Notes: generated from the letters alone by a model not told the origin. Shown: positions 17,801-23,757, counted from the first letter of the stretch. The stretch: 26,070 nucleotides of DNA from G039029935 sp039029935 (GCA_039029935.1 JBCCFC010000014.1:1-26070); one strand, 5' to 3'. Program-made: numbers and translations.

Positions 17801-18149
17801 TTGAGTAATGAAATCCTGTATAAATCCGAATTTGTTGAGGAAGAACAATAATAATAAATGGGGCGTTACTCAAGTTCCATAGACGTTGATGGATTTTTCG
17901 CGCATCAATCTCTGTTGCTGCTGACGCAACAAAAACAGCAGGCTGTGCAGCAAGAATGTCATTTTCCCCATGAGGGCTTCTTTTAAATACATAAATGCCA
18001 TCCAAACCACTAAATTCATTTAGGTCCAGATTGACACTTTTTGCTGTGCGAAATAAATGGACAGTTTCAGGTTCAAACGCGTCCTCAGAGCGACGATAAT
18101 ACGGGGACTGTGCATAGTTCAGTTCGTTTATCAATACTTCTAATGACAT
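14898..18149 (-). CDS. N6-adenine DNA methyltransferase (Eco57I/type IIG-like) of a two-gene restriction-modification system
   Basis: This 1083-aa protein carries gamma-class amino-methyltransferase motifs in the order X-I-IV: GAIYTPEFLADYLL at about 325-338, the SAM-binding DPACGSGIF at 355-363 and the catalytic NPPW at 471-474. The N-terminal about 310 residues (including FIIIVLPQQIRIYTGF) resemble the front part of Eco57I-like methylases, but I see no D-ExK nuclease site there. The C-terminal half, with ISRRAKRVSTTEVGRLPTPDF at about 840-860, probably includes target recognition and helical spacer parts. ATG 18149 is preferred over 18185 because GAGGAAAGG lies 7 nt before it. Its partner nuclease follows directly. 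It modifies adenine in an unknown site. Base composition is clearly AT-richer than the flanks. Confidence 0.85.
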   Translation of the reverse strand: MSLEVLINELNYAQSPYYRRSEDAFEPETVHLFRTAKSVNLDLNEFSGLDGIYVFKRSPHGENDILAAQPAVFVASAATEIDARKIHQRLWNLSNAPFIIIVLPQQIRIYTGFHYSSQSKETGLLDTFEIDKIQQINTLLSSLASVAVDSGQIWASQYAAVLDLNQRVDYSLLNNLKKLGKVLEENGLTQEISHALIGKYVYFSYLRDRKILTDNWLSEQGITVGDIFSHNATIDTVQKLTEALEQRFNGRIFPLDFVKARKETLEDKHVSWVASVFKGDKIISTAPETIQQLHLPFQAYNFQYIPVETLSSIYEQFIDNRKAKGAIYTPEFLADYLLSEVEWAKPIVRGGKILDPACGSGIFLVLAYRRLIEKEIVRLRQRLTPHDLKEILVESIYGVERERDACYITEFSLILTLLHYVNPPDLDRLEFKFPNLHNTQIFETDFFDLKSEQSDAQFWAKRLNFDWIVGNPPWTSKLNKKEDRFALSWIKLSQHKVSGQRVAEAFSWLVMHLLNPKGIVGLLLPATSLYNLNSKKFRQKFFTEHAVLRFTNFANLRDFLFGKDKKDVLPAATVIYRTALNQEDQPEIIHYGIWGVEQKTSHNNSPWSITINENGIRTISPYLAQTGEFIIWKIALWGTYIDERIIKKIQFLIPETLNDICQKNKLVFHEGSQLRDYQSDSIDELIHVPCIKDKKQFNTNTMKYIPFRFSLPSSILDDIPDEKCYVRKQGGQKGLSVTWAPHIVISPAWQNYIAYSNEDFVISPRQMGIAAQKKSVPHKEDYLKALTVYLNSSLVAYYLFFHSPEWGISRRAKRVSTTEVGRLPTPDFTMEQTRNLAKFYEDIVYYEQDRVSRLVAELKSTQLELNIGETEYNRISHDQAQYNGNPLTPREYKKIKPSLDLLQIQVQRQIDKKIYELLKIPLDTRLIIDEFIQVRLPLDQVTTNKKSVREPTPKELLAYAKELQAELNAFTMEAAYHQVSIAFSNDLVECIVEITNEQSIEEVKPVKVEVTQDSIQTLLFAELSENIREQISQWVYIQRSLYLFDGPHIHLYKAPRLIDWTRTQAIHDAGEIIGRILTESTGY

Positions 18150-18629
18150 TGTTTGACCTTTCCTCGTTTTTCGCATATTTATCACACTTAACTGTCGCTA
18201 TACAAATAAAACTGATATGCAAATTTTGATATATAAGTAACTGATATACTTTTATCATTCCATGCTTGTATAAATGTTAAACATAGAGGTATGATAGAAT
18301 ATTTGGGCTATCGTGTCAATTAACAATAATGACTAAAACAGGAATAGGGCTATGTACAATCTGTGTTCTCAAATAGGAATAATTTATTTTTTGTTTCTCT
18401 AGAATACGTTAAGTTCATCGTAAAAACGATTGATAGACCGATAGCCTGTTCGCCATCACCTTCTTTTGCACTGATCCTTCATAGGGTGTTTTCACAATTT
18501 ATGCCAAATTACAACAAATGCGGTTTGGCACATGCCCACGTGACTATGTATACTTTCAACAGGTTATAGGCAAATTTCGCCTAAATTTTTGCATTACTAT
18601 TGATAGAATAAATTCTATTAACTTTTTTC

Positions 18630-18760
18630 GGCTTTCATGTCAAAAACAACTAGCAAGACAACATTCACAAATATCGTTACTCAAGACACCAACTGCTGTT
18701 GCTGTCTGTTTTGTTGTTGCTGTTGTGTACCACGTCTCAGGGGATATTTTGACGAAAGCC
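18630..18760 (+). ncRNA. Candidate structured RNA or old inverted-repeat pair
   Basis: GGCTTTC-AT-GTCAAAA (18630-18645) pairs with TTTTGACGAAAGCC (18747-18760), 14 base pairs with a 2-nt bulge. Inside it, CAACTAGCAAGACAACA-like bases pair imperfectly with the GTTGTTGCTGTTGT run at about 18710-18725. A terminator lies 67 nt downstream. I do not recognise a known riboswitch or sRNA class. It could equally be the remnant of a small mobile element. Confidence 0.3.
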
Positions 18761-18826
18761 AAGCAAGGATGAATTTGACAGTATTGTAAATCATACATGA
18801 AAATTCATTGTTGAGTAGATGTATAA

Positions 18827-18856
18827 AGCTCGTCGAAATATCGACGGGCTTTTTTT
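18827..18856 (+). terminator. Intrinsic terminator
   Basis: AGCTCGTCGA, loop AATA, TCGACGGGCT and then a run of seven T. The 10-bp stem has one G-U pair. It points in the plus direction, but no plus-strand gene lies in the 640 bp before it. It therefore ends an unannotated transcript or acts as a leader terminator for the reductase operon starting 55 bp later. Confidence 0.85.
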
Positions 18857-18864
18857 GTGCAAAA

Positions 18865-18893
18865 TTATCATTGTTTTTGCAGAGATTTATAGT
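18865..18893 (+). promoter_or_regulatory. Possible promoter of the reductase operon
   Basis: TTATCA (18865-18870) and TATAGT (18888-18893) are separated by exactly 17 nt, directly after the terminator. A start a few bases downstream would leave a very short leader before the ribosome site AGGAGAG (18901-18907) and ATG 18912. The -35 hexamer is weak. If real, the terminator belongs to an upstream RNA rather than to an operon leader. Confidence 0.35.
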
Positions 18894-18911
18894 AAATTGT
18901 AGGAGAGTCGC

Positions 18912-21185
18912 ATGGTTGCTCACTTATGGAAGGAAAAGCTTCAGGATCAAATATCCGAAGCCTTGACACACGAAATTGATACATTTGAAGGGCAGATGGC
19001 TCTGCGTCATCAGAACAAAATTGATGAAAAGGTCTTTGCCGAGACACGTCTGCGGCGCGGTGTATATGGTCAACGGTATGACAATGGGTTGCGGCATGAT
19101 GGACTAAAAACGCAAGAACTGCCCTTCCCCTCTGGCAATCTGGTCAAGGGTCCAGATACTGTTTGGGATGCACCGGGGATGCAGCGTATCAAAATACCCT
19201 ATGGTGGATTAACACCGGACCAGCTTGATGTGTTGGCAGAGTTGGCCGATGAATATTCGGAAGGCATTTTGCATGTGACAACTCGGCAGGACTTTCAACT
19301 GCATTTTATCCACATTGACGACACGCCAGACCTCATGCGTCGGTTGGCGGCGGTTGGTATCACAACACAGGAAGCCTGTGGCAATTCAGTGCGCAACGTT
19401 ACGGCCTGTCCATTGGCAGGCGTGTGCAACACGGAGCCATTTGATGTGACACCCTATGCCAAGGCTTTGAGTGACTTTTTGCTGGGGCATGATGATGTGC
19501 AGGATTTTGGGCGCAAATTTAAGCCTGCCTTTTCTGGGTGTGAACATGAGGCATGTGGCTTGGTCAAGATGCATGATCTGGGATTCTTAGCACGAATTCG
19601 CAGGATCGATGGCAAACCAACACGCGGGTTCGCCGTCTACGTGGGTGGTGGTCTTGGCACTGTCCCACATCAGGCCAAAGTGTTAAGTGAGTTTGTGACT
19701 GAGGATGAAATCTTACCCCTTTCACAGGCGGTCTGTCGTGTCTTTGCTCGCTTGGGTGAAAAGCGTAACCGCAACAAAGCGCGCCTAAAGTTTTTGATTG
19801 CCAAACTGGGTATTGACGAATTCCGCCGCTTGGTGACGGAAGAGCGCACACAACTGCCCCATGATGACCGTTGGACCGCTTATCTGGATGACTTGAATCG
19901 CTTGGATGAAAAGCCCCATCGCACCGCCATTTCCCTCAATGGACATGTTCCTGTCAATGGGGTATCGGCATTTGAGACATGGGGGGCAACCAATGTCTAT
20001 GCCCAAAAACAGCCTGGCTACAATGTCGTCACCGTCAATCTGCCCCTCGGTGATATATCCGCAGAACAAGCATGGAAATTAGCGGATATCGCCCGTCACT
20101 ATGTAGGCGACACGATTCGTCTCACGGTCGAGCAGAACATTGTTCTGCGCTGGGTGGCCGATGCAGACCTGCCTGCCCTGTATGCCGAATTAAAAGAGAT
20201 CGGTCTGGGCGATTCAGGGGCGGGTACAATTGTGGATATTACAGCCTGCCCAGGCACAGACACCTGTAAGTTGGGGATTGCGGCATCACGCGGTTTGGCA
20301 GGTGAACTACGGACACAGTTGACGGCCAAGAGCGCAACAATGCCCGATGCGATCAAAGATTTAAAGATCAAGATCAGCGGCTGCTTCAACTCCTGTGGTC
20401 AACACCATGTTGCCGATATCGGCTTCTTTGGGAACAGCCGACGGCGCAACAACCGCGCTGTCCCTCATTTTCAGGTGGTGCTTGGTGGGCAGTGGCAAGG
20501 GAATGCAGGTAGTTATGGCCTCGCGGTGGGGGCAGTGCCATCACAGTTGGCCCCCAAATTTTTACAAGCTGTCACCACACGCTATGCTGATGAACGCGAG
20601 CGGGGTGAATCCTTTCAGAGTTGGATTGCACGGTTGGGGCGTAAGGAGATCAAAACCATGCTGACCCCCTTCACAACGGTCCCCACCTATGAGCAGGATG
20701 CAACCCTATATAGTGATTGGGGCGATCCACGAGAGTTTACCATTGGCGATATTGGTGTTGGTGAGTGTGCAGGCGAGGTGGTTTCGCTCTTCTCAATGAA
20801 CATTGCCAAGGCTGAGGCGGAGGTCTTTGATGCACTGGTTGCACTGGATGAAGGCGATTATGTGAAAGCAGATCAGCAGGCGTATGGATCCATGTTATCG
20901 GCAGCACGTTCGCTGATTCTCAATCAGTTCTTAGATATTCGCGATGACCCAGATCGCATTGTTTCAGAGTTTCGCACTCGTTTTTATGATACCCAACTCT
21001 TCTTTGACAAGTATGCCAAAGGCAAATTTGCCCAGTATCTCTTCCAACGCCATGACAGCCCTGCTGTCAAGCCGGATGAGGACACGGCGCATCGGCTGAT
21101 TGAAGAGGCTAACCTGTTTATCGAGGCTGCGCATGCCTGTGATGCGCGAATGGCAGGGGCCTTGGTTGGCGGCGTCACGGTATAG
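18912..21185 (+). CDS. Siroheme-dependent nitrite/sulfite reductase with C-terminal helical extension
   Basis: This 757-aa protein is built of two ferredoxin-like/hemoprotein half-repeats. The second half has the siroheme-[4Fe-4S] cysteines: C446 and C452 in TACPGTDTCKLG, C491 and C495 in GCFNSCGQHH. The first half has the substrate-side sequence HVTTRQDFQLHFIH and ACGNSVRNVTACPLAGVC with further cysteines. It reduces nitrite to ammonia or sulfite to sulfide with six electrons, probably from ferredoxin, since no flavin domain is attached. About 150 residues after position 605 (IGDIGVGECAGEVVSLFSMN to the end) form a helical extension absent from standard NirA/CysI; its function is unknown. 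ATG 18912 has AGGAGAG 4 nt upstream. The operon context with a precorrin-2 dehydrogenase fits siroheme use. Nitrite versus sulfite cannot be decided here. Confidence 0.92.
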   Translation: MVAHLWKEKLQDQISEALTHEIDTFEGQMALRHQNKIDEKVFAETRLRRGVYGQRYDNGLRHDGLKTQELPFPSGNLVKGPDTVWDAPGMQRIKIPYGGLTPDQLDVLAELADEYSEGILHVTTRQDFQLHFIHIDDTPDLMRRLAAVGITTQEACGNSVRNVTACPLAGVCNTEPFDVTPYAKALSDFLLGHDDVQDFGRKFKPAFSGCEHEACGLVKMHDLGFLARIRRIDGKPTRGFAVYVGGGLGTVPHQAKVLSEFVTEDEILPLSQAVCRVFARLGEKRNRNKARLKFLIAKLGIDEFRRLVTEERTQLPHDDRWTAYLDDLNRLDEKPHRTAISLNGHVPVNGVSAFETWGATNVYAQKQPGYNVVTVNLPLGDISAEQAWKLADIARHYVGDTIRLTVEQNIVLRWVADADLPALYAELKEIGLGDSGAGTIVDITACPGTDTCKLGIAASRGLAGELRTQLTAKSATMPDAIKDLKIKISGCFNSCGQHHVADIGFFGNSRRRNNRAVPHFQVVLGGQWQGNAGSYGLAVGAVPSQLAPKFLQAVTTRYADERERGESFQSWIARLGRKEIKTMLTPFTTVPTYEQDATLYSDWGDPREFTIGDIGVGECAGEVVSLFSMNIAKAEAEVFDALVALDEGDYVKADQQAYGSMLSAARSLILNQFLDIRDDPDRIVSEFRTRFYDTQLFFDKYAKGKFAQYLFQRHDSPAVKPDEDTAHRLIEEANLFIEAAHACDARMAGALVGGVTV

Positions 21186-21199
21186 AGTACTCAGGACAA

Positions 21200-21267
21200 A
21201 GGAAAGTATTGCAGATTGGCTACCTGCGTCACAGATAACCAATCTGTGATACTGGTGATACTTTCCT
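21200..21267 (+). repeat. Long inverted repeat with an internal duplication after the reductase gene
   Basis: The 20-nt arm AGGAAAGTATTGCAGATTGG (21200-21219) pairs with 21239-21267, in which a 9-nt block related to GTATCACCA has been duplicated. A competing inner hairpin TCACAGAT/ATCTGTGA shares the second arm. It starts 15 nt after the stop at 21185 and ends 24 nt before the next start. There is no U-tract. Confidence 0.75.
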
Positions 21268-21291
21268 ATTCAACAATAAAGGAAGCGTTCG

Positions 21292-21903
21292 ATGAACACA
21301 GTACAACGTCTAAAAGTTAAAATTTTTGCAGATGATTCATCTGCTATTGATCTGCCTGCATTTATCCCCGTCTTTCATCGCTGGATTCAGGAACAGACAA
21401 CGGATGAGTTGTTGCTTGATGTGGCAGATTATAAACATGTACAGGACGGACCAGGGTTACTGTTGATGGGGCATGAGGCGGACTACGCCATTGACTTCGC
21501 ATATGGTCGGGCGGGGTTGTTGTATACACACAAGCGGGGTTGGGCTGATGCAGAAGATGCCGATGCTCTGGCTGAGTTATCATTTCAGAAACGGGTGGAA
21601 TCGGCGTTGCGCAGTGCCTTGCGAGCCTCGGCTGCGTTAGCATGGGATGAAACACTCGATGCCCCACCCTCATTTCAATGGCATCAGGTCGAGCTATCTT
21701 TCCCAGATCGATTGCGCACACCCAATCGGCCAGAGACATATGCAGCTATGCACGATGATTTGCAGGCGACGGCGATGCGCCTCTATGGGGGCGAGGCCAA
21801 TGTCCAACGCATTGAGAACGATCAAAGGGCTGCGTTGCGTGTGCAGATTCAAACAACGCAGCCCGTTGATTCGGGGACGTTGCTAGATCGGCTGGTCAGC
21901 TAG
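21292..21903 (+). CDS. Conserved hypothetical protein of the nitrite/sulfite reductase operon
   Basis: This 203-aa protein is soluble, with no signal peptide or membrane segment. The N-terminal half is mixed alpha/beta (LKVKIFADDSSAIDLPAFIP, then FHRWIQEQTTDELLLDVADY). It contains a striking turn-rich segment HVQDGPGLLLMGHEADYAID at about 45-65. The middle (residues about 100-135) is helical and Ala-rich. The C-terminal third holds FPDRLRTPNRPETYAAMHDD. No catalytic motif or cofactor site is recognisable. An AAAGGAAG ribosome site precedes 21292. Sitting between the reductase and TrpD2 in one orientation, it is probably expressed with them and may assist electron delivery, assembly or regulation. 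That is context inference only. Confidence 0.75.
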   Translation: MNTVQRLKVKIFADDSSAIDLPAFIPVFHRWIQEQTTDELLLDVADYKHVQDGPGLLLMGHEADYAIDFAYGRAGLLYTHKRGWADAEDADALAELSFQKRVESALRSALRASAALAWDETLDAPPSFQWHQVELSFPDRLRTPNRPETYAAMHDDLQATAMRLYGGEANVQRIENDQRAALRVQIQTTQPVDSGTLLDRLVS

Positions 21904-21905
21904 TC

Positions 21906-21950
21906 AGCTAGTCAGCATGAAGTGCTGAAGTGCTGAAGTGCTGACTAGCT
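21906..21950 (+). repeat. Inverted repeat with triple tandem loop after the hypothetical gene
   Basis: AGCTAGTCAGCA (21906-21917) pairs perfectly with 21939-21950. The 21-nt loop contains near-tandem TGAAGTGC units (three copies), and the 5' arm is itself a duplicated AGTCAGCT unit that begins inside the last codons and stop. It starts 2 nt after the TAG at 21901-21903 and ends 15 nt before the next ATG. Confidence 0.8.
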
Positions 21951-21965
21951 AAAAAGAGATAATAC

Positions 21966-22982
21966 ATGGATATGGACGCATTTATTCCGTTTGTTAAGGC
22001 GGTTGGGCGTGGTGAAAAACTCAAGCGCGATCTGACCTATGGGGAGTCGGTCGATGCTTTGCGCTTGATTTTGCAACGACGCGCAACGGATGCACAGATT
22101 GGGGCATTCCTGATTGCACAACGGGTCAAAGGGGAGGCTGTTGATGAGGTACGTGGGTTTACCGATGTTGTGCGCAATGAGTTTATGACGCCTGTGAGGG
22201 CGCGGGTTGAAGGGCTTGTGGATTTAGCTGTCCCCTATGATGGTAAGGCCAAAACCGCACAACTGGCTCCGGCCATTGCGATTTTGCTGGCCGAGGCAGG
22301 TATCCCCGTCCTGTTGCATGGGGATGTGGGTGTTCCCACCAAAGAGGGTGTGGGGCCGGGGTTGGTGCTGGCCGCTCTGGGTGTGCCAACGATATTCGCA
22401 CCTGCCGATGTCGGCAAGATGATTGAGCGCGCGGGGGTTGGGTATGTTGGCGCAGCCCACTATATTCCCGCCTGGCACAACCTGTTGCCCATTCGTCGTC
22501 AGTTCGGTCTACGTACCTTGCTCAACACGGTTGAAAAACTATTCAATCCCGGCAATGCGCCCTATCAGGTGAGTGGCTTTTTTCATGCCAACTATATTGA
22601 TCGGATTCGTATCACCCAAACAGGGACGCGCCAGAGTTGGATTGTACAGGGTGAGGAGGGATCGATTGAAATGGCATCGGGGCGACGTACACACATTTTT
22701 GCAGTCGAGAGCCACGATGACCTGATTCTTGAGCCAGCCGATGTTGGGCTGGTAGAACGGGAGCGCGTCGAGGTGGATGCGGACCCTGAAAAACATGCAG
22801 CCATCAACGCCGCTGTGCTGTCTGGCGAGACTGGCCCTGCATTGACGCAGGTTCTCTATACAACGGCGACACTTCTCCATATCTTGGGTGTCGCAGAACA
22901 GATTGAGGCAGGCATGACCACTGTCTATCGCCTGATCGAGAGTGGCCGTGCCATGCAACGCTTGGAGAAACTTCGAACGTAA
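21966..22982 (+). CDS. TrpD2-like protein (YbiB family, anthranilate phosphoribosyltransferase fold)
   Basis: This 338-aa protein has the fold signature of the glycosyltransferase-3 family: a helical N-terminal domain (GEKLKRDLTYGESVDALRLI; DAQIGAFLIAQRVKG) and a larger alpha/beta domain. At the phosphoribosyl pyrophosphate loop, true TrpD has GTGGD; here it reads YDGKAKT (about 91-97). This marks the TrpD2/YbiB branch, so tryptophan synthesis is unlikely. HGDVGVPTKEGVGPGLVLAALG and GEEGSIEMASG are further family features. E. coli YbiB is known to bind nucleic acid, and no enzymatic activity is established for the branch. No other trp gene is nearby. It is placed between the reductase and the siroheme-type dehydrogenase, with 11 bp to the next gene. 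Confidence 0.88.
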   Translation: MDMDAFIPFVKAVGRGEKLKRDLTYGESVDALRLILQRRATDAQIGAFLIAQRVKGEAVDEVRGFTDVVRNEFMTPVRARVEGLVDLAVPYDGKAKTAQLAPAIAILLAEAGIPVLLHGDVGVPTKEGVGPGLVLAALGVPTIFAPADVGKMIERAGVGYVGAAHYIPAWHNLLPIRRQFGLRTLLNTVEKLFNPGNAPYQVSGFFHANYIDRIRITQTGTRQSWIVQGEEGSIEMASGRRTHIFAVESHDDLILEPADVGLVERERVEVDADPEKHAAINAAVLSGETGPALTQVLYTTATLLHILGVAEQIEAGMTTVYRLIESGRAMQRLEKLRT

Positions 22983-22992
22983 GGAGCATGGA

Positions 22993-23652
22993 GTGAAAAC
23001 ATATCCAGTTAATTTAGTGTTAGAAAATCGTTTGGTGATTTTGGTTGGAGCCAAGGGAGAAATTACGCGTAAGCTGCCAAACTTGTTGGAAGCAGGTGCG
23101 CAAGTGCATGTGATTGCACCCAATGCAGACCCGGTTGTGGAGAAGTTAGACGTAGCGGGTGACATTGAGTGGATACGACGGCGATATGAATATGGTGACT
23201 TGGCGGGTGCCTTTGTTGTCTTTGCCTGCACCAACGATGCCGCTGTGCATGACGAAATTTGGGCAGAAGGACTAAACAATAATCAACTGGTTAACGTGAT
23301 GGACGTGATTCCGCAATGTAATTTCCACGCTGCGTCCTTTATGCGCCGAGGACAACTGACCATCTCGATTGGCACAGGTGGGGCTGCACCAGCGTTGGCA
23401 GCGACATTGCGCAAACGTTTTCAATCTGAGTTTGGCCCTGAGTATGCCGAATTTCTCGACCACGCCAAATCACTACGGCCATTAATTGCACGACGGATTC
23501 CCAACTTTCGCCAGCGGGTCAAATTTTGGTACGACTGGGTTGAGAGTGATGCCATTGCTCACCTACGCAATGGTGCTCGGGAAGAGTTTAACTCAGAAAC
23601 CGCTGGTTTATTGGAAGATCATGCCGCTCGCCAAGAACTTTTGATCACATAG
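22993..23652 (+). CDS. Precorrin-2 dehydrogenase / sirohydrochlorin ferrochelatase-like protein
   Basis: The likely 219-aa product begins at GTG 22993 with TAAGGAG 6 nt upstream, whose TAA is the TrpD2 stop; a longer frame from 22942 would overlap TrpD2. It matches the N-terminal NAD-binding module of CysG/Met8 (SirC). A Rossmann start LVILVGAKGEITRKLPNLLEAGA is followed by VHVIAPNADP, FVVFACTNDAAVHDEI and the catalytic-region sequence NVMDVIPQCNFHAASFMRRG, with ISIGTGGAAPALAATLRKR. A helical C-terminal part follows. The usual G-G-G-x-V-A dinucleotide loop is G-A-K-G-E-I here. No methyltransferase (CobA) domain is fused. It should oxidise precorrin-2 toward siroheme for the reductase in the same operon. 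Confidence 0.85.
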   Translation: MKTYPVNLVLENRLVILVGAKGEITRKLPNLLEAGAQVHVIAPNADPVVEKLDVAGDIEWIRRRYEYGDLAGAFVVFACTNDAAVHDEIWAEGLNNNQLVNVMDVIPQCNFHAASFMRRGQLTISIGTGGAAPALAATLRKRFQSEFGPEYAEFLDHAKSLRPLIARRIPNFRQRVKFWYDWVESDAIAHLRNGAREEFNSETAGLLEDHAARQELLIT

Positions 23653-23656
23653 GTTG

Positions 23657-23680
23657 TAAGGAGCATTTGTGTACACGTAG
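23657..23680 (+). other. Orphan ribosome site and GTG followed by immediate stop
   Basis: TAAGGAG (23657-23663), GTG (23669-23671), two codons and then TAG at 23678-23680. The 11-nt string GTAAGGAGCAT also stands before the preceding gene (22979-22989). It looks like the start signal of a lost downstream gene of the operon; a chance match is possible. Confidence 0.35.
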
Positions 23681-23683
23681 ACA

Positions 23684-23757
23684 GGTGAGTCAGTATTCGG
23701 TAGGTCGGTATTCGGTATATCGGTATCCGTGTACTGACCCACTGAATACTGACCACC
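23684..23757. repeat. Long imperfect inverted repeat with tandem units between convergent genes
   Basis: The arm from 23684 to 23708 (GGTGAGTCAGTATTCGGTAGG followed by TCGG) pairs with 23734-23757 with a few wobbles and one bulge. The region between contains near-tandem CGGTATtc / GGTATat / CGGTATcc units. It sits between the convergent ends of the siroheme operon and the sugar permease, and could act on either transcript. Confidence 0.75.

Larger units (their letters stand above)
18150..18911. other. AT-rich non-coding region, 762 bp, between the restriction island and the reductase operon
   Basis: No convincing gene is present. It holds direct repeats ACTGATAT(G/A)C at 18211-18220 and 18240-18249 upstream of the methyltransferase. 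A hairpin TGCCAAA/TTTGGCA lies near 18500-18530, and a dyad TAGGC/GCCTA followed by AAATTTTT at 18567-18590 resembles a weak terminator. It also holds a long imperfect stem closing 18630-18760 and a good terminator at 18827-18856. Plus-strand frames here are low-complexity (Gly/Cys/Val codons from GTTGCTGTT runs) and lack ribosome sites. It may contain a small RNA or be a decayed insertion boundary. Confidence 0.55.

Noticed and set aside
18150..18185. Start of the methyltransferase at 18185
   Set aside because: The ATG at 18149 has a strong GAGGAAAGG ribosome site, which lies inside the first 12 codons of the longer version.
18687..18726. GCTGTTGCTG / TTGTTGTTG microsatellite-like run as a repeat array or CRISPR
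   Set aside because: Irregular short triplet-like run without unit-spacer structure.
18518..18772. Short plus-strand reading frame in the non-coding region
   Set aside because: Part of it is a low-complexity GTTGCTGTT run; there is no ribosome site and no recognisable domain.
22942..22992. Start of the precorrin-2 dehydrogenase at 22942
   Set aside because: It would overlap TrpD2 and lacks a ribosome site; GTG 22993 has TAAGGAG 6 nt upstream and the homologous sequence begins there.
22539..23279. 246-aa minus-strand frame opposite TrpD2 and the dehydrogenase
   Set aside because: Both plus-strand genes are recognisable families; the antisense product is a shadow without motifs.
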